DNA of 64,000 bases from Crotalaria pallida (taxonomy: Eukaryota; Streptophyta; Magnoliopsida; Fabales; Fabaceae), in NCBI GenBank assembly GCA_037953625.1, contig CM075652.1:10188501-10252500 (forward strand), read 5' to 3'. The notes under the pieces are model-generated. The model saw only the letters and a program-made list of their open reading frames with translations. It made no database searches and had not been told where the DNA came from. Below are positions 22,297-32,900 of this stretch, in pieces (position 1 is the stretch's first letter; each line of letters begins with the position of its first letter). Position numbers and translations under genes: made by a program.

Positions 22297-23310
22297 GTTA
22301 GTCTACAAACCCCACAATTATCCCCCAAACCCCATTTTAATGGGGAAATGTCCATTATGCCCTTCAACATTAAAAAAAAACAAGGAAAGAAACCCCAAAC
22401 CCCACCACCTTTCCACCTTCTACACTAAGAAAACCCCAAACCTCACCACCTTCTTCCTTTCCACCTTTCTAACTTCTATACATTGTTGCACATAACAAAC
22501 CCCTCTCTCCCTGACATTCTCTCCCTGACACCTTCTAGTGGCCTTTCTCTGCTCCTTGTTGAAGGTAACTTCTGTTTGATGTGCATTTTTTTTGCGTTAC
22601 TGGAAAAATTTCGACACACCAGTGTCGGAAAATTTCGACACGGGTATATCGGAAAAATTTGTTAAAATTTTTTTAAAAAATTCCGAGAACCATGTGTCGG
22701 AATTTTTATCTTCCGACACTAGTTCGTCAGAATTAACCAGAGAGTCATCTTTTTTACGTTACCGGAAAAAATTCCGACACACAAGTGTCGAAATTTTAAC
22801 AAAATTCTGACACGTGTATGTCGGAAAAATTTGTTAAATTTTAAAAAAAAATTTCAACACCCCCGTGTATGAAAGTTGCAGCGACTGCATACCTTGAACA
22901 CAACAATGGCGAATTCGAAAAACAACACAACAAAAATAAAAATAAACCCTAAAACTACAGTAATAAAAAAAACAAAACCCTAAAAGCAAAAAACAAAACC
23001 TAAATCAAACCCTCCTACATCAAATAAACAAAAAAAAAACAAAAACCCATAGAGAGGAAAAATGGTAATGGAGGGAAGAAGAAGAACATGCATGCCTTGA
23101 GGCGGCAGCAGTGGAGGTGGCGATGGTAGAAATGGCAATGAGAAGAGGGAGTTGAAAGTGAAGGAGGAAGAAAAATGAGGGTGGGATGTGGGGTTTGTGA
23201 AAAAAAAGAAGGAGTATAATAGGGTTTAAAATAAGGGTATTATTAGTATTAAAAAAGTGGGATTTGAGAAATAAATTTGGGATTTGAGAACTAATTCCCT
23301 TGAGGAGTAC
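22297..23310. mobile_element. Possible TIR element with repeated CCGACAC/GTGTCGG motifs
   Basis: The left border (TTAGTCTACAAACCCC, AATTATCCCCCAAACCCC) is similar to the complement of the right border (TTAGTTCTCAAATCCC, AAATTTATTTCTCAAATCCC). Inside, 22595-22870 holds a degenerate duplication of a block of CCGACAC and GTGTCGG words followed by poly-A-rich sequence. Such clustered subterminal words are typical of some DNA transposons. There is no coding region and no clear TSD. Confidence 0.4.
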
Positions 23311-23371
23311 GTTGTAATCTCAAACGTGAATTATGTTGGATCAGAACGAGTAAAACCAAGAATAAAAAGAT

Positions 23372-23562
23372 ATCAACAAAGCCCAGCACAGTTGGTAGAT
23401 AGCTGAGTTCCTTAAGCATGATGTCAGGGGTTCGATCCGTGCTGTGGGCATGGAAAAGACTTTGTTGGTAGAGACAAAACCCACTTCGGTGATCTCTACG
23501 TCTCGGAGGGGATTAGTCTTCAGCTGTCGGCTGGGGATACCCTTGGTGTAAAAAAAAAAAAT
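23372..23562 (+). mobile_element. tRNA-derived SINE
   Basis: It contains an A-box-like CACAGTTGGTAGATAGCTGAG and a clear B box GGGGTTCGATCC, followed by a body and an A-rich tail. It is flanked by an exact 11-bp direct repeat AATAAAAAGAT at 23361-23371 and 23563-23573. It is longer than the SINE at 10026-10125 and looks like a different family. Confidence 0.85.
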
Positions 23563-23573
23563 AATAAAAAGAT

Positions 23574-23926
23574 TAATACGTTGGTCCTGAAATATCACCA
23601 TAATTAATTGATGAATGGCGTACATCCCAAAAGTTGCAATATTAAAATATCATATGATGATAATATAATTTATTGATCAATCAATGCTGGATGACGACAT
23701 TACAAAAAGTTTGAAGAAACTCATATTTTATGTGTATTCAAGTAGGTAGTTGGACATGGCCTGATGTCCTTGTGGGGCTTTGGGGGAATCGCATTTCTTG
23801 ACCTTCATCACCCATGACGAGCACAAAACATCGATTAGCATTTTTGTGTGTTTATAATTGATAATTTAGTATGGTAATGACCTTGTTTTGGGTGAAAGAG
23901 ACTTCTTCCAACTGTTCCTATGATCT
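23574..23926. other. No gene recognised
   Basis: AT-rich intergenic sequence with no supported feature. Confidence 0.4.
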
Positions 23927-24175
23927 TATACTCTCTCCCTCTTATGAGGATGATTAAAAAATTTAAAAGTAAAAAATGAAAGAAACATGTATTTAATGGT
24001 TTGTCTAACACATCAACCAATTATCAAATAATTAATTTAATGCATTTTGTATGGATCAACCAATCACAATTCAAAATTTACAATTCTTAAACTTTTCATT
24101 AATTATTTTAACTATAGTTTGAGACAAAAAATTTAACTATTTTTTACTATCCTTGTGGAACAGAGGGAGTGTTCC
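23927..24175. mobile_element. Degraded Stowaway-like MITE
   Basis: CTCTCTCCCTCTTATGAGGATGATT at the left and CCTTGTGGAACAGAGGGAGTG at the right are imperfect inverted repeats of the CTCCCTC type. It lies immediately beside the better-preserved MITE at 24186-24456. Confidence 0.5.
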
Positions 24176-24185
24176 ATAAGTAGTA

Positions 24186-24456
24186 CTCCCTTTGATCTCT
24201 ATTATAAGAAAAATGGTGCATACATATTTTGGTCTCAAATATAAGAAAAAATTAACCAACTTTTTATTCTCAATACAATTATTCCTAAAATGTTTCTAGA
24301 AAGTAGTGATCTCATTTAATTTTTGTTTCATTTCCAATACAACTTTCCAAAAGTAGTCATATTTTTTATGATTTTGAAAAAATTAAATACACTCAACTAA
24401 CTTTCTTAACAAGTGTGATTTCGATTATTTTTTCTTATAATAGGGACCGGATGGAG
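24186..24456. mobile_element. Stowaway-type MITE
   Basis: The inverted termini are CTCCCTTTGATCTCTATTAT and the complement of CTCCATCCGGTCCCTATTAT, with TA on both sides (24184-24185 and 24457-24458). About 271 bp, non-coding. Confidence 0.75.
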
Positions 24457-24458
24457 TA

Positions 24459-25265
24459 TTTTTTAAGGTTATGCATAAGTTTTAATAAATGATTAAATTA
24501 TATATGAATTTGGGATATTTTGATTATAATGCCCCTGTATAATCATTATTGAAGAAAGAGAAAGATATTGAAAGTAAAAAAAATAGTGTAATAAATAGGG
24601 GTATATTGGAAAAAATTGCATTAATTATGTATGATTTTGTAACAGAACAATACATATGAAACATGAGACTAAAACTCTATGAACACTATATATGAAAAAG
24701 AGGGAGTATGTAAGATTCTTTTAGGATTCTTCATTTCCATTAAGAAATGTAATTAACTTTATTAGCGGTATTGAAAATGTGAAAATTTGATATACTTTTT
24801 CATAATAACCCATATAATTATTGTTATTAGAACTCTAAAAAGTGTTGAGTAAATAGAGATGTTTGTAGAAAAAAATAATTAAATAATTAAAATTTGTAAT
24901 AAGATATTATAAATATGACCAAAATAAAAATACTTTAAAGGATCTTATACACAGGATTGGAGAGGTATTAATAACTTGAGTGACTATTTTGTTGAGGCCA
25001 TTTTGGTAAATATCTAAGAGCTTCTATCACCTTAACCAAAAATAAGATTATTATTAGAGTGTGTTGGTTTAGAGTATGATTCTCTTTAATAGTAAGTGTA
25101 AAAATTAAGTGCAGGAAGATTTTGAGTTTGAGAACCGTAAATGAAAAAATTAAGCTTACCTAAACTTTTTCAAAATAAAAGAAAATAAAATATTCCTTCC
25201 ATTTCATAATGATGATTAAAAAATTATTTTTTTGTCACTAAAGTTAAAATAATAAATAAAAAAAT
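24459..25265. other. No gene recognised
   Basis: AT-rich intergenic sequence. A GAGGGAGTATG at about 24702 may be the end of another old MITE. Confidence 0.4.
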
Positions 25266-25269
25266 TTAA

Positions 25270-25305
25270 AAATTGCAGACTTTGAAATTGCAAAGTCTGC
25301 AATTT
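25270..25305. repeat. Perfect 15-bp hairpin
   Basis: AAATTGCAGACTTTG at 25270-25284 and its exact complement at 25291-25305 are separated by a 6-base loop. It lies about 1.05 kb upstream of the ERF start codon. It may be a MITE remnant or a cruciform-forming site; no function is claimed. Confidence 0.9.
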
Positions 25306-25644
25306 CGAATATTGAGGGTCTCAGTGAAAGAAAAAAGAGAGGCTAAGATCATTGGCTGTATCTTACTACAACTTCAATGTAACTTTTTTGTTTTATACTT
25401 TCTTATTCTTTTCCCTCAACTAATTATATGCGAATGGATCTTTAGTGGAAGTCCATAACTTCTAAGGTAAAATCCAAACATCATGATCATCTTCAGCCAG
25501 TTTGTGCTAGAGAATTTGGCTACTCAGGTTGTTTTTCTTGGTGTCTTTCCTAACAAACTGATGTGGAGCCCTCCTCTGCCCTCACACACACATCCCCTTC
25601 ATTTTCATTTCATGCCTTGGCCAAAGTGGCAAGGAAGAGTAATA

Positions 25645-25800
25645 GATATAATAGTAATGTTATATGAACATTTGTCATTAACATCCAGATCAAACATCTA
25701 ACTCGTCTTATATGCAAAAATAATATAATTGGGTATAAGACAATCAGATGTTAGATCCAGGTGTCAAATCTGGATGTTGATATAACAAAACTCTAGATAT
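25645..25800. repeat. Fold-back MITE-like sequence
   Basis: The left half (GTTATATGAAC, AACATCCAGATCAAACATCTAAC) is echoed in inverted order on the right (AGATGTTAGATCC, AATCTGGATGTTGATATAAC). It could form a long imperfect hairpin, in the distal promoter of the ERF gene. Confidence 0.55.
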
Positions 25801-26153
25801 AATGGACACAACATGACATTTAAAATCATAGGTCATATATAGATATTTAGTTTGCATCACATAAAGAAGTTTGTATCACATAAAAGATTGAAGTGGCAAA
25901 TGGCAATAACGAATTAAGGCTTAATTTTGTGGCATAAAATAACTCATTCACCCAAGGGAAACAATATTTGTGCCCATTGCCTAGGTCAAACAAGCTAGCT
26001 TCACCAATTACAAAGTGAGAGAAACTGCCAAATGTTAGTTTATGAATCAGAAATTATAAAGAAACAAATAAATAAACCCAATCAGTGTGTGACCAATTCA
26101 GCTAAACTCAGCTAGTTATCAGTTATCACTCACTAACCCCAACCCCAACCCCC

Positions 26154-26164
26154 TATATATAAAA
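26154..26164 (+). promoter_or_regulatory. TATA box of the ERF gene
   Basis: TATATATAAAA stands about 170 bp before the start codon, placing the probable transcription start near 26185-26195 and giving a 5' UTR of about 145 nt without an intron signal. The CCCCAACCCCAACCCCC just upstream is a short C-rich repeat. Confidence 0.7.
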
Positions 26165-26335
26165 GCACAAAGAAACTCAACCCAAGCCATAGCAACCAAG
26201 CTTAAGTAACTTCAAAGAATCACCCTATAGTGCTTAAGAAAACAAAGCTTCATAATACTACTACCTTCAATCACTCTATAAACTCAACTTAACCATATAC
26301 AAAGAAATAGAAAGAGCTTAAAGGAGGAGCAAAAA

Positions 26336-27622
26336 ATGGCAAGGAAGAGAAAAGTTGCTGAAGTAGTGGAAGAGGGGAACCTATCTGAGACAACCATGGT
26401 GTGGGATGAGATGATGAAGGAAGCTGCAGCACTAGGAGGAGCCAGGAGAGCCCGGAAGCGATTCGTCGGCGTCCGGCAAAGACCATCAGGTAGATGGGTA
26501 GCTGAGATAAAGGACACCATTCAGAAGATAAGAGTGTGGCTTGGAACTTTTGACACTGCTGAGGAAGCTGCTAGAGCCTATGATGAGGCTGCTTGCCTTC
26601 TTAGAGGTGCAAACACTAGGACCAATTTCTGGCCTTGTTCTCAATCTTCCACTAGTCCTGCTCTTTCTTCAAAGATCACTAATCTCCTCCTTCAAAGGCT
26701 TAAAGAAAGGAACAATTCTTGTTCTTCTTCTTTATCCTCCAACTCTCTTCTTATCAATCACCACCAACAAATGCAACAAGTAGATGCATATGGAGCAGGA
26801 TCAACAAACTTCTCAACTATTGATCAATTCACTGATTTCCTTAATGATCCTGAAGATTATAGCACAAGCAACAATGATTTCATCAACAATACTTCACAAA
26901 TCGATCACATCACGAGTAGTTTCGAATCATGCTTAACCGAAAAGCACGATGACGACTTCAAGGGGACTGAAATGGATAGGGAATACAAATTCAGCAGCAA
27001 TAGCAATGTTGTGACACAGACTTCAAGTGGTGACAGCAATTCCTCAGGGGTGGAAAAAGAGGAAGATAGTGAAGAGGAAGAAGAAGGCACAGGCGATGTC
27101 CGCATCCAAGAAGCAGGGGATTTGGATTTCAAATTTCTGGAGAATGTTGCTCCACCAAGTTACTACTCTCCTTTTGAGTTAGCACAAGAGATGGTGGAGC
27201 CTGTGGAGGAGGCAGAGAACTATGGTGATGAGCCTTCAATGTTTAGAGCAGCAATGAAGAGAATGAAATATGAGAGGAAGTTCTCAGCTTCTCTCTATGC
27301 ATTCAATGGAATACCTGAGTGCTTGAAGCTGAAACTTGAATCAGGAAACAATAACATTAAGGGAAGAGGTATAATAGATGATCAATTAACTACCAATTTG
27401 CAAATGGCTTGTAGCAAAAGCAAACTTGAGAAGAAGAATAAGAAGGAGGAAGGATTGGATGGGAAAGAGGAAGAAAGCCAACAAACATCACCAATTGATG
27501 TGAATTCCTCCTCCTCCTCTTCTTCCTCTAGTGTTGATGGAGAACTCTTACTTTGGAACTCACTAGATCTTCCTCCTATTTGCTTTGTTAACTTACTGGA
27601 AAATGGTTCATTCAGTTATTAA
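26336..27622 (+). CDS. AP2/ERF-family transcription factor, RAP2.11/ERN-like
   Basis: A single-exon gene of 428 aa. One AP2/ERF DNA-binding domain spans about residues 43-98 (FVGVRQRPSGRWVAEIKD, WLGTFDTAEEAARAYDEAA, LLRGANTRTNF), with the conserved WVAEI and RAYD elements. It is preceded by a basic RRARKR run suitable as a nuclear signal. The rest is low complexity: Ser/Asn-rich segments, an acidic block (EEDSEEEEEG, about 241-250) of activation-domain character, and a Ser run before the conserved-looking C-terminal LLLWNSLDLPPICFVNLLE. The single domain places it in the ERF group and not the two-domain AP2 group. The domain wording is closest to the RAP2.11/ERN type as I remember it; exact orthology needs a tree. 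Start chosen as the first ATG after the TATA box. Confidence 0.93.
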   Translation: MARKRKVAEVVEEGNLSETTMVWDEMMKEAAALGGARRARKRFVGVRQRPSGRWVAEIKDTIQKIRVWLGTFDTAEEAARAYDEAACLLRGANTRTNFWPCSQSSTSPALSSKITNLLLQRLKERNNSCSSSLSSNSLLINHHQQMQQVDAYGAGSTNFSTIDQFTDFLNDPEDYSTSNNDFINNTSQIDHITSSFESCLTEKHDDDFKGTEMDREYKFSSNSNVVTQTSSGDSNSSGVEKEEDSEEEEEGTGDVRIQEAGDLDFKFLENVAPPSYYSPFELAQEMVEPVEEAENYGDEPSMFRAAMKRMKYERKFSASLYAFNGIPECLKLKLESGNNNIKGRGIIDDQLTTNLQMACSKSKLEKKNKKEEGLDGKEEESQQTSPIDVNSSSSSSSSSVDGELLLWNSLDLPPICFVNLLENGSFSY

Positions 27623-29999
27623 TATAATTCATTTCTGAAACACTTTATGAGTGCTAATTAATATGTATTGTAACATCAGATTTTGAACTAATGAAAATGA
27701 AGTGATACTTTAATTTCTATTGCTTTATATAGTATAGTTAAATCATGTAAGATGTTTACTGTTTTCTTTGTTTCTCATATTAGTTAGTCAGTGATTTAAA
27801 ATATTGAACATGCATTGAAACACCTACTCTTCTTTCATCTCAGTATAATTTGTTTAAAGTTAAATCAATATATTTTTACATTCTACAAAATTTGCCAGCG
27901 TATAAGTATATCAACTCCTATAATATTAATGCCAGAAGTGTAATAAAATTATTCATGAAACTTCAGCTAAGCTAACAGTACAAACATTAGAAGTATCCTG
28001 ATGCATAGCATCACAACATGATATACCAAGAGAGAACGTGAGCTAGTCTATCATAATCTACGTCACTAAGGATTAAAATGGATTATAAGATGTATAAATA
28101 TGTTTTTTACTTTGTTATGAAAGCATATTGTTAAAAACCATTTTGGCTTGGTAAAATTACAATAAAATCCAATGCAAGGGCATCAGTTTTAAGAAATGAA
28201 TGAAGAATAGAAATCCACATAGTAAAGTATCGTATTTGACTTACTATTTTGTATTCCTTAAACAATGTATTTGGGCACTTGTTAAACCAACCCTTAACAT
28301 ATTAAAAATGAGGGAGCGCAAAATTCTATTTTCTAATTCCTTAACCAGTGTTGTATTTTGGGCATTGTTAGCATCAACCGAATTGTAAACTCACATTGAA
28401 GAAAACGAGCAAGTCAAAAATAACATTGACTACATTTAAACTTTTACTATATGTTTAAGCTTATAAATATGTAGAAGCTGAATATCATCATGAATCCGAT
28501 TGTGAAGTTGGTCTATACATGGTCAAACCATTCCCTACTCCTCAACTGAAATAGTCAACGCAACCAAAGCAGTATAAGGGTGAGTGGCTACGTCCAGAAC
28601 AAAACAAGTGGACTACACTAGAGGAGTCACAATCTTCCCGATGTTGAGAAACCCTTTTATCCCAAGTTATGTCCAAGGAAGTAAATATACTCCAAAATTA
28701 GAACATAATCACACTGGAAGATCCAAGAACGCGTGCAAATCATTAAGGTAAACAGAGTTAACTATATTGCATTTCAAACAATCATCCAGGTGAAATTCCT
28801 AGCCAATCACCACCAGCAGATATTTGCTTTATCTGGTCAAGTCTACACATATACTCACTGTGGCTCAAGTCCAATTCTCATATTACCTCTGATTGTGGAC
28901 GATAAATAAATTCTAGATTTAGTTGTGACAATTTGTTGCAGCTAGGCTTCACTCAAACAGCGCATACACAAGGATCATAATTCATAACCGGTTAGATCAT
29001 TGTTCTGTGTTTAATTAAATTTGACAATCTCCTTTGTTATCAGCAAAATAAATATTTGAAACATGTAAATCATAGTTATAAAATCTTCAATAAAATCTTT
29101 AAAAATCAGCATATTAAAAGTTATTGATTTATATAAGAGTATTAAACTTGTACGCAAATCGCTATAGATGTCGTCAGAAATATACAACACATTCAAGGCT
29201 TGCTATCCAGAGATTAGTGATAAAAGTATAAAATGAAAATAAAAATCATTGTTTTAAAATAATCCTAAGTCTCCTTCCTCTTCCGCATTCGCTCTCACCA
29301 TCAATGACCATTTCTCTTCTATACTAGGAAAAAACCATTGCAGTTAAAAAAAACGCCTACATTGAAAGCTTGCCATATTGGCCAACAATTTTTCACTTGC
29401 CGGCGAAGGACCAGGAGGGCAAAATGAAGGAAAGGGATGGGACAACGGTAATTGGCAACCAAGATTCATGGCAACAACTTCAGTATTCAATACAGCATTA
29501 CTGATAAATAGCATGCATACTTTAAACCCAAAAAAAAAAACAAAAGCATGAATGCACAAGGGAAGCTGAATTTCATGCATGGGGAGCAAGGAGGAAAGGC
29601 TAATCCTGCAAGCTCATGTTAAATGCAGTCTTGCCAAACAACTCCTCGGCTTCCAAGTAACAAGCACGAGCAGTCATTTACAACACTAGGTTCAACATCA
29701 TAAATAGCAATGTCTATTGGGGGCTAATTCTGTCATAAAATACCCAGACATTTTCACGGGATTGATAAAAATCAATTCACCATGAAAAAGGCAGACCACG
29801 TTAAATACCATAACCATGATTAAGGAAGCGGGTACCATACTTAGAGGATTGCCTCATAATCATAATCACCCATATTAAAACTAGGGGCATACTGAAAAGT
29901 ACATACAGATATAAGATAAACCCATACTGAAAGGGAACTTATATTTACATTGTAAGCTTATTCACATGCAACAAGTCTTGTGAGCCTACGATCTTCGCT
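27623..29999. other. Intergenic between the ERF gene and the SnRK1 gene
   Basis: It holds the 3' UTRs of the two convergent genes and AT-rich sequence. No reading frame, RNA gene or terminal-repeat structure is supported. I found no unambiguous polyadenylation signals. Confidence 0.5.
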
Positions 30000-32900
30000 C
30001 TAGAGAACGCGAAGCTGAGCAAGGAAAGCAGCACAAAGATCCAAGAAAAGAAACTGTGGACCCTGGACCCTTTGAAGATCAAGCAGATACTTCTCTTCCC
30101 GAGTTTTGTAAAGCTGTCAAGGATGTTATCAAAACAAAGGTTAGAGAGTCTTCATGGGAAAAAAATTAGAGCTACCCTACAATGAAAGAAGAATTAAAGA
30201 GAGAACTGCAATCTCCAAACGCATTCCAATACAGCAATGAATGGAATTATTTGATAGTAATAAATAATAATGACTTAAAATGTCTAACTGTCTTGGTAAT
30301 CAAATATGCGGAATGATGGAGAGGAAAATAATAAGAATCTTCAGCCGTGGCTTTAATCCACCTGTCTGTTGCAAAGGATTCCAAGCTGACCATTATACAT
30401 TTCATTTAAATCAAGGTGCAATAGAGATTATGGTTATCATGATAATTACCTGCACTTCAAACTTGACCACATTTGATTTGGAAACAGCATCATTCTCAAT
30501 AATGCTAGAATCATTTCCAAAGTAATGATTATTATTATGCACAGAACTGTCAACCATTCCTTCATGATGACCAGGAATGCCAGCAACCCATCTGCACTTC
30601 ATGTTGTAGTGTCCAATCTTCTTCCAGCAAACATTCAACTCTTGCAGAGCTTTAAGGACCTCAGTCATTATTTCACGGGGATGGGCTCGAGACTATCAAA
30701 AGTCAACAAACAGAACCAACAGTTTAGAAGACCCCGGTCACAAGTAACAAGTACATCAAAACATATTGCTGATGGCAAACTATCACCAACAACATCTAAC
30801 AGACCAACGGCTTAACTGACCACATCCGGAAAGGAAGTACATAAGCAACACATTCAATCACAAATTTGACACCCCAAACCCTCAGAAAAAATTGGAATGA
30901 GTTATAAATCACAGACATCAAACAACCATGTCATCTAACAGCTAGGAGTCATTAACGGATATGGTAGCAATAAGTCAAGCAATATAAAAACTGCCTAATT
31001 TTTAATCCAGTTCCAGCGCGGAAAAAAGCTAACAGTTAAAAAACTGCACCTGAAGCCCAAGGGCCCACTTTCTCTCAACAGGGAACTGTGGCCTCATTCC
31101 TACTCCTTGATAATCAATATACCCTGGAAAGCGATTCCCAACAACTGGAGAAGCAACTTCACTGGAATGGATACGATTGAAGCCAGAATCCTAGAAGTCA
31201 CATTATAAAATCAAAACTAATGAGTTTTGCAAATTATCCTGTTTTAAAAAGAAACAGTTGAAAAAAGGATCAATGGAAAACCTACAATTTCATAGGTGCA
31301 AAATCCATAAATAACTATGTTCAAGCTAGAAAGATTACTTCAATCACATGGTTAACTCATACACCATAGCTCTAATACATAATATCAAACAATTTTGAGA
31401 CTGGTGCTCATTTCAATGGGGATACTTTTACATGTAGCATTATTATAAGATTTAGCACATGTATGTATCATTAGGGGTTGATTAGCATTTGAGGTGTAAT
31501 AATAATATTGTAACCCATTCATGCAATTATAAACACAATAGTGTTGTCAAAATTATATGCCCGATTATCAAAACTTAATATGGTATCAGTAGTTTAGGGT
31601 TCAATCCATTTATCCCTTGTCCCTTTTTCCATTGTCCCGCTGCCTCAGCCACTCACTCATACAGCAACCTGCCCCTCGTAACTCACCACACGCACTACGT
31701 CTCTCGTTCACGTGGGCCCTTACCCGGTCACAGCCACTCATCGGCGCTTATTCCAGTGACCTCCTTACTCTCATGGACCATGATTCAGTGTACAATCAAA
31801 ACTTATTCAGCCCTTTAGTTCCATCTTATGATACCGTAAGTCAACAATTCATGCAACTCACTCAATCTATAGCTCTACCTCTCTATCTCTGTGGACTCTA
31901 CAGCACTTTTCACCCAATCACCCCGTCGTGGAAGTACAAGAGCTGGTCGTGGTGGTAACCATTCACGTCCACCCGACAATTATTACAACCACTTTGATCA
32001 TAGTGAGGAATAGTGGCGCACGAAGGCCATTCAAAAGAACAAGTCAGCTAATATTGCTCAGGTCACTCCTCCTATTCCATCAGAGGAGGTAACTGTTTCC
32101 ACTGCTGAATATAATGAATACATTCAGCTGAAAGATACCATGCAATGCCTCATTGCAACTGACTTCATTCACACCAGTAATCAGTTTGTTACATGCTCAC
32201 CAAACCCCTCAAAGGGTCCAGAGTTGAATATATTTGTAATGAACTGGAGCATAGGATTTGTATGCTCTTGAGGGGAAGTGTTAAATGTAGCATGCTTATC
32301 ACATTTAGCACATGCCAAAATTATTTTACCAAATGTAAAATTATTAGGGATTGATTAGCATTTACTATGTAATAATATAGGACCCCATTCATGTAATTAT
32401 AAATACAATAGTATGTTGTCGACATTAGACACATAACTATTAAAACCTAAAAGATACAAATTACCAAATGTGTCTTTTCAACTATTATATAAGCTAAATC
32501 TTTATTTGACAACTCAGGAAGTCTTAAGCAACTAACGAGAAAACGAACCCACCATTGTCTCTTGAAACTCAGCTCCAAGATAGCCACTTGAAACACGGAA
32601 GCGATTGTCCAATAACAAATAGTATGCGACAGTACCCTGAAAAAAAAAATGGATGGTGTTAAGAGACAAGTAGGCATATACACACAGAAAGAATGAAGGG
32701 CGCAAACCTCATTTTGTAGCCTGTTGCGAAGGGATTCAACCAATTGATTCCTGTCAAACCCCATATTAACCACTTCCTGAAGAATCTCCTCGTCAATCTA
32801 CAAAAAATGATATCGGCTGTTTTTTAGTTGTTTTGGATTGATTATAATATATCAGTAACAAACACTGGGTTATATGCAATACGTATGTGTCACAAAACAT

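Noticed and set aside
31617..31958. A 113-codon frame in SnRK1 intron 7
   Set aside because: It lies within the TRIM-like element just after its PBS and shows only a decayed copia leader and Gag tail, not a separate gene.
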